Shown: positions 11,998 to 21,947 of the stretch, one piece after another
Position numbering within the stretch: position 1 is the first letter of the stretch
How the letters are laid out: every line of letters starts with the position of its first letter
NCBI GenBank assembly: GCA_037367355.1
Contig: CM074695.1
Location: 4,278,001 to 4,342,000, forward strand
Source: Neoscytalidium dimidiatum
Lineage: Eukaryota; Ascomycota; Dothideomycetes; Botryosphaeriales; Botryosphaeriaceae
Length of the DNA stretch: 64,000 bases
Direction of reading: 5' to 3'
Notes under the pieces: model-generated
Told to the model about the DNA's origin: nothing
The model's database searches: none
What the model saw: only the letters and a program-made list of their open reading frames with translations
Translations under genes and position numbers: made by a program

Positions 11998-12353
11998 GAT
12001 GTACAGCGACGTATGTGGTATGCGATTGGTCTTGGATCGCGGTCAGAGAGCGTTCGAAGCTCGGTCTTGATCGAAGTGCGGGTGGGAGCTTGAGCTGGAT
12101 CGGAGCGGGCAGGTCGATGTGAGAGGCGGTTGACGGTCGGGTGTTGCGGTGATTACCGCTGAGTGAGCAGCTTTACCGCCCAGCTAGGCCGCATACGGCA
12201 ACGACGCTTGGATTCTGCGGCTCGTCGAAGTCGAGCTGTGTCCGAGGAAATTTTGGAGGACTACATTAATTGACCAGCGTCCACGTCCCACTCATCGCGT
12301 CCAACCGGAGCCCCGTTCCTGCCGCCGGCTCCTCTTGCATTTAACGGCCGCCC
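11998..12353. promoter_or_regulatory. Divergent spacer, 85-aa protein / mL44
   Basis: 356 bp between opposite start codons, so probably a compact bidirectional promoter for two nuclear-encoded mitochondrial proteins. No clear TATA box seen. Confidence 0.55.
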
Positions 12354-13613
12354 ATGAAGCGTTTAAGGATAGAAAGATTGGGCGGCGCCCGTGTCCTCAC
12401 GCGCCTCACACGACCACGCCCGCAATGTCCTTTTATGCAGCAACACCAGCCGCAGATCCAACCTCAATGCCGCCAAATACCCTTCTACAGATTACAGTCC
12501 ACCAACTCCTCTGCTCCCTCCACCGAACCAGCGGAGCCGGTGGACGATGCAGAGCCAATTGAGCCCGAGCCCGAGCCCGAGCCCGCACCTGTAGAACTCG
12601 AGTCCCTCCCATCTCCACCGGTATCCAAAGCACGAGAATCGGCCAAGCTCTCAGCATTGCACGCCCGTCTCTCGCTACCCCCACGACTGCCTCTCGAAAC
12701 GCTCGCCCGCGCCCTCGTCGACCCTTCCGCCGACTCGAACCCAGAATTCAACAATGCCGCGTTGGCAACGCTCGGCAACGACCTGCTCGGCTTCTACACC
12801 AGCGAACAGATTATATGCCACTACCCGCGCATTCCAATGCCCGTCCTGCTCTCCGCGATGAACGCCTACGTTGGCGACGGCGCCCTGGCGGCCATCACGC
12901 GCGAATGGGGCGTGGAGAGCGCGGCCGAGCCGGGCGGCGAGGTCGACCCGGGGCTCCTCCAATTCACGCACCTCGATCCGAACACCGAGTTCCTGCCCTT
13001 CCGACGACACACGGGACGCCCGAACGAGTTCAAGGGGCTCGGGTGGCGGCGCAGCATGTCGTCGCGGATTGTGTACGACGACGCCTTCGGCGAGTTGCGC
13101 GGGCAGGCCTTGACCAAGGAGCCGCCGCTGCGCGATAGGCGTAGGGGGACCACGCTCGAGCAGGCGTCCGCGTCCTTCGTGCGTGCGGTCGTCGGCGCGG
13201 TCTACGTGCACGCCGGCCGCGCCGCGGCGCAGCACTTCGCCCGCGCGCACTTCCTCAGCCGCCATCTCGACCTGGCGTCCCTGTTCCACTTCAGCGTGCC
13301 GACGCGGGACCTGTCGAAGCTGTGCGCGCGTGAGGGCTTCGAGCCGCCGGTTGCACGCATACTCGCCGAGACGGGCCGTGATAGCAGGCATCCGGTGTTC
13401 GTGGTGGGCGTGTACAGCGGCAAAGATAAGCTAGGCGAGGGCCCCGGTGCGAGTCTCGACGAGGCAAGATTCAGAGCGACGGCTGCGGCGTTGAAAAGCT
13501 GGTATTTGTATAGTCCTCTGGAAGTCACGAAGCCCAGCGAAATGGAGGACCCTAAGAAGGTTGACAAGAAGTGGGTGCCAAACATGGTCGATCCGGGCGA
13601 GATCATTGTGTAA
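12354..13613 (+). CDS. mrpl3: Mitochondrial large-subunit ribosomal protein mL44 (MrpL3)
   Basis: Intronless, 419 aa. Structural protein of the 54S mitoribosomal subunit with an RNase III-like fold followed by a double-stranded RNA-binding domain. The N-terminus is Arg-rich and lacks acidic residues (about 1-50), as expected for a matrix-targeting sequence. A Glu-Pro low-complexity linker follows (about 60-85). The family signature LGNDLLGFYTSEQIICHYP and VLLSAMNAYVGD lie at about 142-180, and the dsRBD-like part (HPVFVVGVYSGKDKLGEG ... DEARFRATAAALKSWY) at about 345-385. The catalytic acidic motif of true RNase III (E-x-L-E-F-L-G-D) is not preserved, consistent with the known structural role of mL44. 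First ATG used; a later Met at 28 is possible but would remove the targeting region. Confidence 0.93.
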   Translation: MKRLRIERLGGARVLTRLTRPRPQCPFMQQHQPQIQPQCRQIPFYRLQSTNSSAPSTEPAEPVDDAEPIEPEPEPEPAPVELESLPSPPVSKARESAKLSALHARLSLPPRLPLETLARALVDPSADSNPEFNNAALATLGNDLLGFYTSEQIICHYPRIPMPVLLSAMNAYVGDGALAAITREWGVESAAEPGGEVDPGLLQFTHLDPNTEFLPFRRHTGRPNEFKGLGWRRSMSSRIVYDDAFGELRGQALTKEPPLRDRRRGTTLEQASASFVRAVVGAVYVHAGRAAAQHFARAHFLSRHLDLASLFHFSVPTRDLSKLCAREGFEPPVARILAETGRDSRHPVFVVGVYSGKDKLGEGPGASLDEARFRATAAALKSWYLYSPLEVTKPSEMEDPKKVDKKWVPNMVDPGEIIV

Positions 13614-15032
13614 GAGAGGAAAGGGGAATACGCTTCTATGGAATCATATTTGGAATGTACGGCGGGCCTTTTGGGATAGGCATGGCATCAAAAAGGCGGG
13701 CAATGTCCTGGCTTGTATACGGGAGTGGGGGACGGTGTATGAAGGAAAACGAAGATGGATAAAGGCCGTTGCTAATGTGGAGTAACGGTCATTTGCGCAA
13801 GAATCATTGTATCATACCAAATATATGGAAAGCTTTCTTCACTGGACTGTCCTGATGGTGTTCGTATTGTTGCACTGTCTGCGGAATTGGCTGGAATAAG
13901 CCAACAAAGAAAATGGATTACTCTTCAGCAGTTCATTTGGATTCGCGTAGAAGGAAGTCCACTAGAAATTTCGCGGACCTCATACCCGAGGTTTCTTTGG
14001 CGCGGAGAATATTTTTAAGTGGGAGAAGTAGGCTTTCACACTGTCTATTGGTTCCTACTTGCGTATCGATTATCTGATAGGATTGGAGGCTACCAGAAGA
14101 CAAGCGCGCGGAGTAGCTGTTCGGTTGACATTCTGGCATGTGAAGCTCCATGGTGAGTGATTGTGTACTCAATGGAACAACACGGCATCTAGTAAGTCTA
14201 TGAGTAGCAGTAGCGTAACTAGGGCCAGTGCTTCACGATAGCATGGACAAAGCACCATAAGCATTGCTGTTTGGGTACCGATGAAATGCAGACGTTGAGT
14301 CACAGAGAGCTGACGACCTGCTAGCCGCAGACAAGCCCATTTGAATGGCTCTTTCATGAATATCTGAGAATTTTCCCAGACCTCTAGATATTGTTCTCAA
14401 TCGACCACAAGGGAAAAGTCGTCAGTGAAAGACTAGTTACAAGGCAGCAGGATGAACTGACGTCGGGGATGTGTGCACATAGCGACTGAGTCAGGCATCC
14501 CCGCCAAATGGGGCGCACTGTGGCACTTCGACCTGCCTTGCCGTCACCACAACCCGCGAGAAATTCCCACTCGGCACTGTTTTGCAGTAAAGACTCGGGC
14601 CTGTCCATCGGGAGCACGCCAGACGTCGCAAGAGCAGCAACGAGTCCCCCATCTGCACTCGTTGCCTCGCCGCTCACTTTCTCTTCTCATCCGCCACCCG
14701 CTTCATTTTCCTCCAATCCCCGAGGCACCGCCGCTGCAGCTCGCTCGCACGCACGCACCAGCTGCCTCAGCGGAAACCGATAAAAAGAGCTTTAGCTGGC
14801 CTACCTGCGACCCGCAGCCCGCCCGCTCCCTCGCTCTCTCTGATCGATACGGCCGCCAGCTCACCCACCTCTCGGCCAACACGTAGCCCCGCCGACCGCT
14901 CATCCATCCCCCCATCGACAGTCTCTTCGCTGACGACGTCGATCCCGCACACTCGAGTGTCAGCATTATCAGCCTGTGCACTCCCCCTCCGCCGGCAACA
15001 CCAAAACAGAACCTCTCCCCAACACAACCACA
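13614..15032. other. Intergenic, mL44 3' side and eIF5B promoter
   Basis: No gene found. The last 450 bp before the eIF5B start are C/T- and GC-rich, as in promoters and 5' leaders of highly expressed fungal genes. Confidence 0.5.
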
Positions 15033-18000
15033 ATGCCTCCGAAGAAGAAGGGTGGCAAGAAGGCCCAGCAGGACGACTGGGAGGCCGAGCTGGGTGAGAC
15101 CATCGACCCCATAGCAGCCGCCACCGAGGCCGCGAAGAAGGAAGAGGCCGAGAAGGATGCTGCCGAGGACGGCGACGAGCTCGGCGGCGGGGGCGGCCTG
15201 ATGGCCGCCCTGCGCAAGAACAAGGGCAAGCGCGCGAAGAAGGGCAAGGTCGTCAACGACTTCGTCGAGGGCGAGGAGGCTCCCGGCTCCGGCGATGCCA
15301 GCGGCGTCGCGACCCCGCAGGAGGACCTGGCGGCCAAGGCGCCCCAGGAGGCGAACATGGACGACGACGACCTGTTCGGCCAGCCGCAGAAGAAGGGCAA
15401 GGGCGGCAAGGGCGGCCAGCAGAAGCAGCAGCCGAAGGAGGAGGAGGCTGCTGGGTCGGACGACGAGGGCGCCGGCCGTGTCAAGTCGAAGAAGGAGAAG
15501 GAGAGGGAGAAGAAGGAGCGTGAGAAGCAGCGGAAGAAGGAACAGGCGGCCAAGAAGAAGACCGCTGCTCCCGCCGCTCCGGCCAAGGCTGAGCCCGCGA
15601 AGGCTGCTGAAACCAAGGTCGCGGAAGCTCCTGCTCCGGAGCCTGAGAAGCCAGGTGCCGGTGGTAAGAAGAAGAAGCTTAACCCGGCTCTTCTTGCTCT
15701 TCAGAAGCAGCAGGAGGAGAGGAGACGTCTCGAGGAGGAGCAGCGCCGCCTCGCAGAAGAGGAGAGGAAGCGCATCGAGGAGGAGGAGCGCCTGGCTGAG
15801 GAGGAAGAGAAGAAGAAGGCCGAGGCTAGGGCTCTGAAGAAGCAGAAGGAAAAGGAGAAGATTGAGCAGCTGAAGCGTGAGGGCAAGTACCTGACCAAGG
15901 CGCAGAAGGAAGCTCAAAGGCAGGCCGAGCTCCGTATGAAGCAGATGATCGAAAGCGGTGCCAAGGTTGCTGGTCTCCAAGATCCTGATGCGAAGAAGAA
16001 GCCCGTTTACGACAAGAAGAAGAAGGGTAAGAAGCAGGCTGCTCAGGAAGAGACACCAAAGCCCGACGAGAAGGCCGAAGAGGAGGCTCGTAAGAAGCTT
16101 GAGGAGCTCAAGCTCAAGGAGGAGGAAGAGAAGAAGAAGGCTGAGGAAGCTGAAAAGGCGAAGAAGGAGGCCGAGGCCAAGAAGGCCGAGGTAGAAGACG
16201 ATCTTGAGGATTGGGAAGCTTTGGCCGACAAGGAGGACGGCGTCAATTTGGACGGTGTCAAAGACAGCTGGGACGCCCCGACCGATGATGAAGACGAGGC
16301 GCCGAAGTCAGCTGCTGCAAACGGCAAGGCAGCGGCTCCAGCCAACGGCAAGAAGTCTGCTAATGACGAGTCGGAGTCTGGATCTGAGGAGGATTCTGAA
16401 GAGGATTCTTCAGAAGACGAGGAGCTCACTGCCGCTGAGAAGGCGGAACAGGCCCGTAAGGCCGCCGCCGCTGAGCGCCGAAAGCAGCAGCACGAGGCTG
16501 CCTTGGCTGCCCGGTCAAAGGACAACCTCCGCTCCCCTATTTGCTGTATTCTTGGTCACGTCGATACTGGTAAGACGAAGCTTCTTGACAAGATTCGTCA
16601 GACCAACGTCCAGGAGGGTGAAGCTGGTGGTATCACTCAGCAGATTGGTGCTACTTACTTCCCTGTGGAAGCTCTCAAGAAGAAGACGGCCGTCGTCAAC
16701 AAGGATGGTTCGTTCGAATTCAAGATCCCCGGTCTGCTGGTCATCGATACTCCCGGTCACGAGTCCTTCACCAACCTCCGTTCCCGCGGTTCATCTCTCT
16801 GCAACATTGCCATTCTTGTCGTTGATATCATGCACGGTCTCGAGCCGCAGACCCTTGAGTCTATGAGGCTACTGCGTGAAAAGAAGACGCCGTTCATTGT
16901 CGCACTCAACAAGATTGATCGCTTGTACGGTTGGAAGAAGATCGACAACAATGGCTTCCGCGAATCTTTGTCATTCCAGAACAAGGCCGTCCAGAACGAG
17001 TTCAGGGATCGTCTTGAAAAGACCAAATTGGCCTTCGCCGAGCAGGGTTTCAACGCTGAGCTTTTCTATGAAAACAAGTCCATGGCTCGTTACGTCTCCC
17101 TCGTGCCCACATCCGCTCACACCGGTGAGGGCATCCCGGACATGCTCAAGCTCATCACTACGCTCACTCAGGAGCGTATGACCAACAGTCTGATGTACCT
17201 CTCTGAGGTCGAGGCGACTGTTCTCGAAGTCAAGGTTGTCGAGGGTCTTGGTACTACCATCGACGTCATTCTTTCCAACGGTGTCCTCCATGAAGGTGAC
17301 CGAATCGTACTATGCGGAACTCAGGGACCTATATCAACAAATATTCGAGCGTTATTAACGCCAGCTGAGATGAAAGAACTGCGTGTCAAGTCGCAGTACG
17401 TGCACAACAAGGAGATCAAGGCCGCCATGGGTGTCAAGATTGCTGCCGATGGTCTCGATACCGCTGTCGCCGGTTCGCGTCTCATGGTCGTTGGTCCCGA
17501 TGATGATGAGGAAGACTTGGAGGAAGAGGTAAGTTCTATTTGCACTTTCATGTAGGTTAAGCGTCATGCTAACAGTGCATAGGTTATGGGTGATCTCGAA
17601 CAGCTTCTTTCCCGTATTTCCAAGACCGGTCGTGGTGTCAGCGTCCAAGCATCGACCCTCGGTTCGCTTGAAGCCTTGCTGGAGTTCTTGCGCGTGTCAA
17701 AGATTCCTGTGGCCAACATCTCCATCGGTCCTGTGTTCAAGCGTGACGTCATGCAGTGTGGTATCATGCTTGAGAAAGCTAAGGAGTACGCTGTCATGCT
17801 CTGCTTCGATGTGCGTGTCGACAAGGAAGCGCGCGAGTACGCGGAGCAAAATGGCATCAAGATCTTCGAGGCTGACATCATCTACCACCTGTTCGACTCT
17901 TTCACTGCGCATATGAAGGAGCTAGAGGAGCAACGGAAGGAGGAGAGTAAGATGCATGCTGTCTTTCCTTGCGTGCTCCGTCCTGTTGCCGTCTTCAACA

Positions 18001-18368
18001 AGAAGGATCCCATTGTCGTCGGTGTCGACGTCATCGAAGGCCAGCTCAAGTTGCTTACCCCTATCTGCGCAATCAAGGAAAACCCCACCACCAAGCAGAA
18101 GGAGATTATCGGCCTCGGCCGCGTTCAGTCGATCGAACGCGACCACAAGCAAATTGCAGTTTGCAAGAAGGGACAGCCATCCGTTGCCGTCAAGATTGAG
18201 GGCGCGAACCAACCTTTGTACGGCCGTCACCTCGAGGAGAAGGATATCCTGTACAGTCAGATCTCGCGGCAGAGCATTGACACGCTCAAGGAATTCTACA
18301 GGAGCGATGTCACCATGGATGAGTGGGCTCTAATCAAGAAGTTGAAGCCCCTATTTGATATTCCTTAG
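15033..18368 (+). CDS. fun12: Translation initiation factor eIF5B (Fun12)
   Basis: GTPase that joins the 60S subunit to the 48S complex and positions initiator tRNA; cytosolic, homologue of bacterial IF2. Two exons, 15033-17528 and 17583-18368, phase 0 across a 54-nt intron, 1093 aa. Residues 1 to about 500 are a highly charged Lys/Glu/Ala-rich region with a long predicted coiled coil (about 230-400), dispensable in yeast. The G domain starts at [15 protein letters not shown] (G1, about 508-515), with DTPGHE (G3, about 571) and NKID (G4, about 626). The C-terminal half contains domain II and the IF2-like domains III and IV ([35 protein letters not shown] end). Start set at [10 protein letters not shown], typical of fungal orthologues; an in-frame upstream ATG at 14976 would add 19 residues and is probably leader. 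Confidence 0.97.
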
Positions 18369-19399
18369 ATCATATGAGCGAAGGCGGCTTTCGTTTAGGC
18401 GGACACAGGTATGAATGGATGGTGATGAGGTACAAAAAGTTTTCGTTCTTTCTATGATGGATGGTGGGTGAGGTGGCATCTTTGATCGATACTCTTTCCC
18501 CTCTATTGTAGTTCTGTTGCAATATGGCGTTTATTAAAAGGTACTTTGGCTTCGTCCGTCCATCTCTCTCCTCTCTTTCGAAGGTTTATTGGTATGCAGC
18601 GTCCCGCTGGCTGGCGTGTCGGGTCTTAGTGAACACCCGAATGAGGGATGTCTGGTGGATTTGAGGTTGATAGACAATGGAGCATTGGGTATCTACGTTG
18701 CGTGTCCCCCAATTCTTCCACTATATTATCTACATGAAGAGGTCAGAGAAACTGCGCGGCGGGTAGCATGTCGGACCAACTCCGCCCAAAGCAACAACCA
18801 CGACAATTCCAGATATCTTCGTCGAGTGAGAGAAACGATAGCTCGATGCTTATCAACTCATGGATTGCCCAACGCAGCATTGGACTGTCTCTAGTGCATT
18901 CCTCCGGCTTTCCCGTTCGGGCAATCGAGACTATCAACACCCGGAGCCATAGGGTCCGGTGGCCCTGGCTGAACGCCCCTTCCATCATAGCGTCTTTTTC
19001 CGTCCTTCAACTGCTTTTTCCCGTCTACTATGCTCGTGAGTATGAAAGTTATCCACTGTTTGGGAATAGCGAAGGATTCGTTGTGCAATGCAGAATTCGG
19101 GCTACGTGGAAGGTAGATGTAAGCTTGTCTCTTGGGCGTCATTGGACTGGTTTTGTGAAGATCTCATATTTCAAGTTATCTATCAGTTTTCCAACCTTTC
19201 CATTTTCTTTACCTTATGCCTTCCATCTACAGCCTGATGAGTGTGAGCCGAGACATTGGAGCGTTCCCCAAACATCGACGGATCCCCACACCGCGAATCA
19301 CTTCGCGATAGCTACTACTAAAACACGCACGAACTCAAATTTGAACTTTGAAAGCCTCTTTTTGAACCGACATATCAACCCTTCAATCCCAAGCCCAAG
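18369..19399. other. Intergenic between eIF5B and membrane protein
   Basis: No supported gene. Small frames near 18590 and 18768 lack any recognisable feature. 19200-19399 is CA-rich and probably includes the 5' UTR of the next gene. Confidence 0.5.
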
Positions 19400-20134
19400 A
19401 TGTCATTCTACTCAGCCCGCCTGGCCACGCTCCACCCACGTGGCGACGGCCCCCTCCTCCATCGCCGGTACACCTGCGGCCTCACCGAAAACGACTGCGG
19501 CAACGGATACTGCTGCGGCACCGCAGACGAGTGCGTCATCTCAAACGACGGGCAGACGCTCTGCAAGCTCCCCGGTTTCTCCACCATCCAAGGCACTGCC
19601 ACGCTGGCCAGCGACGCCACTCCCTCGACCTTCGCATCGGGAACGCGGACTGCTGGAAACACCGGCGCCTCGGTGAGGGTCTGCTCCGGCAGCGGCAGCA
19701 CTGACTGCACCGTCGTGGCGAATGGGGGGAGTATCAGCTCCAGTTCTGATTCGAGCGGTGGTGGGATTTCTGCGGGCACAATCGCGGGAATGGTCGTTGG
19801 TATTGTTGGCGGGCTGGCGGTTATGGTAGGGGCGGTGGTGGTGTTCTTATGTGCGAGAAGGACGAAGAGGAGGAGGGAGGTGGCGAACGCAGCTATAGAA
19901 ACGAAGTGCTTGGGGCAGGGGCAGCCGGTTTATCAGCCCGTGGTAGGCGGGAATGGAGGGTTCGTGGATATGTATGCCGGGTCGAACGTTGGGAAGATGC
20001 AAGGAGAGGCCCCCGGTAGGGCGGAGATGATGGCAGATACGGTGCCGGTGAGGGAACTACCGGGGAGCGAGGGCGTGAGGCCAGTGGAGTTGGATGCGGG
20101 TGGGCCAGTGGTGGAGAAGATTAACGAGTATTGA
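19400..20134 (+). CDS. Cys-rich single-pass membrane protein, unknown
   Basis: Intronless, 244 aa, not recognised as a named family. The N-terminal part is short and Cys-rich: Cys at 26, 33, 38, 39, 45 and 55, with a GYCCG core resembling small chitin-binding or knottin-like modules. A Ser/Thr/Gly-rich stalk follows (about 62-125), likely O-glycosylated. One strong membrane helix (127-151) is followed by a basic stop-transfer CARRTKRRR and a Gly/Pro-rich cytosolic tail (to 244). The layout (Cys module, Ser/Thr stalk, one span, basic tail) is that of WSC/Mid2-like wall sensors, but no WSC domain is seen. There is no obvious signal peptide before the Cys module. Either the protein is N-out without cleavage, or an upstream signal-peptide exon was missed. 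Confidence 0.75.
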   Translation: MSFYSARLATLHPRGDGPLLHRRYTCGLTENDCGNGYCCGTADECVISNDGQTLCKLPGFSTIQGTATLASDATPSTFASGTRTAGNTGASVRVCSGSGSTDCTVVANGGSISSSSDSSGGGISAGTIAGMVVGIVGGLAVMVGAVVVFLCARRTKRRREVANAAIETKCLGQGQPVYQPVVGGNGGFVDMYAGSNVGKMQGEAPGRAEMMADTVPVRELPGSEGVRPVELDAGGPVVEKINEY

Positions 20135-21947
20135 GATGAGTTCAGATTCAAATCTTAGCCAATTTACGACATCGATATGAATTAAGCTAGCCTGTCATAT
20201 CTTTCAATAGCATAATAATTTCTATATAATTGATTCATGCCAGAACTCGATGGTAACATGATATACAAATCTATTTCTACACTAAAATCATAGGCCAGGG
20301 GTATGGCTGCCCAGCCGTACGAATATTTCCCCAAAGAATGCCTTGAGATATAATTATTGCTAAATCATTTTTGATTCTCAATTTCCTCACTTCGTGGATA
20401 ATCAACCTATTCACATCAAATCTCGATTACTAAGTACCCTTTTTTTTTTTTTTTCAGAGGGTTAAAATCAACAAGTCAACAAGGCGGCAAGATGACGGCA
20501 GTCACCCCGATGATTTGAAAAACAATGAGTCTTTACATCCGCAGAACATACTACAACACGTCTTTAATCGCCAAAGTGCTTTCCTCCTGTAAGAAATTAT
20601 CCGCCAAGTATCGGAAATATATCTAGAGGAGGTAGCTCAAACAAAGAGGAATTTGATGCACCATGTAAGCCACAAGGCCGGTACCATACCGTAGTATAGT
20701 GCGAGACTTATGTCTTCACTGAAAAAGGCAATGTCATGCGTTATTGGCCTCAGTCCCAAATAAGATAAGAAATAGTAGTTACACATATGATCTTCTAATA
20801 GCAACATCGGCTCAGTATCGAGGATAAGTTTTGTATCTTTTGCGGTACTGTCTGTACCGTTATGCCGTCGAGATCGAGCTAGTTCACTCTTTTTGCCCTC
20901 GCTCCCTCCCATCACCTATGCTCACATGAACGCGAGTGCCGCCACGCACCTCTACCCATTAGTTCTCTACAATCGTGCAAATCACCATCATGCACACGTA
21001 CTCCTCGTCATCACTAAGCCAACACGCTGACTCCCATCATCAGCTTACCAAAAACCCGTATCTCCTCCACAACCAGCAACCCACGTCATCCCCAACCAGC
21101 TTCGCCAAGCTGCGCATGCCAACAAGCAACGCTTCCAGAACTCCAGCCTGCAGTAGTCGAAATCGCACGCTCCCGCACCATCATCAGCCCTTATCACCAC
21201 ACACGCAGCCCTACGCATCTCCCCCACCGCGCGTCCGAGACGCGTTCCAGAACGCTCCTATCCGCGCGGCCTGGACCACTCACCGCCCAGCTAACCACCA
21301 ACCCCGCGCACGAGAGCTGATCCTACGTCACCCTCTACACCGTTCGTCAAGGCTGAGCCGTCTCTCCGTCGTTTCAGAACCTTCTTCATCCCACCATCGC
21401 CTAAATTACCACAGCAATGAGAAAAGTCAGACTAGGAGGCGTAAAAAGGAGAACCTAGGATCTGTTTGATATGAGAAGAGCACACTTTACTATTTTATTA
21501 AATGAACCCCCTATTTTTACTGACATCCTCCCACCTCCTCAACCCCCTTCTGATACGTGCTAAAGGAGCGACGGGACCAATTACCGTACCCCAAAAAAAT
21601 GAAAAAGCAAGAACCCCAAGATAAGAAGAGCTAATAGACGCCTGATTCCGACAACCTGCATGTGTGTGCTAGACAAGAAATGATCGATGATGAAATGCCG
21701 AACAACAAATATTGACAGATAAATCCAGCAACAGCAGGCACCAACAACAACTCCAAACAACAAGAACTTTGATGTGATCATCTCATTTACGGCTGGAAAA
21801 GAAAGCCCATTACCACTTCGTTATGACAGAAGCAACTAATCCAAGAACTTCATCTCTTTTGAGTACTCTTCACGGCTATGCATTAAATAGCGGATAAAAG
21901 AAAGATCGCCCCTGTCAGAAAACGAAACTCTCCCGCCGCAAATGGAA
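20135..21947. other. Intergenic, AT-richer, convergent 3' ends
   Basis: Lies between the 3' ends of the membrane protein and the class V chitin synthase. It contains a 15-nt T run (20440-20454). A 164-residue frame at 20975-21469 is Ser/His/Pro-rich without domain features and I do not call it. Confidence 0.5.

Noticed and set aside
14703..15980. 425-residue Leu-rich minus-strand frame
   Set aside because: Antisense shadow of the Lys/Glu/Ala-rich eIF5B N-terminus, which reads as Leu/Ser-rich in reverse.
20975..21469. 164-residue Ser/His/Pro-rich plus frame
   Set aside because: No domain, no family resemblance, poor start context; lies in a 3'-3' spacer.
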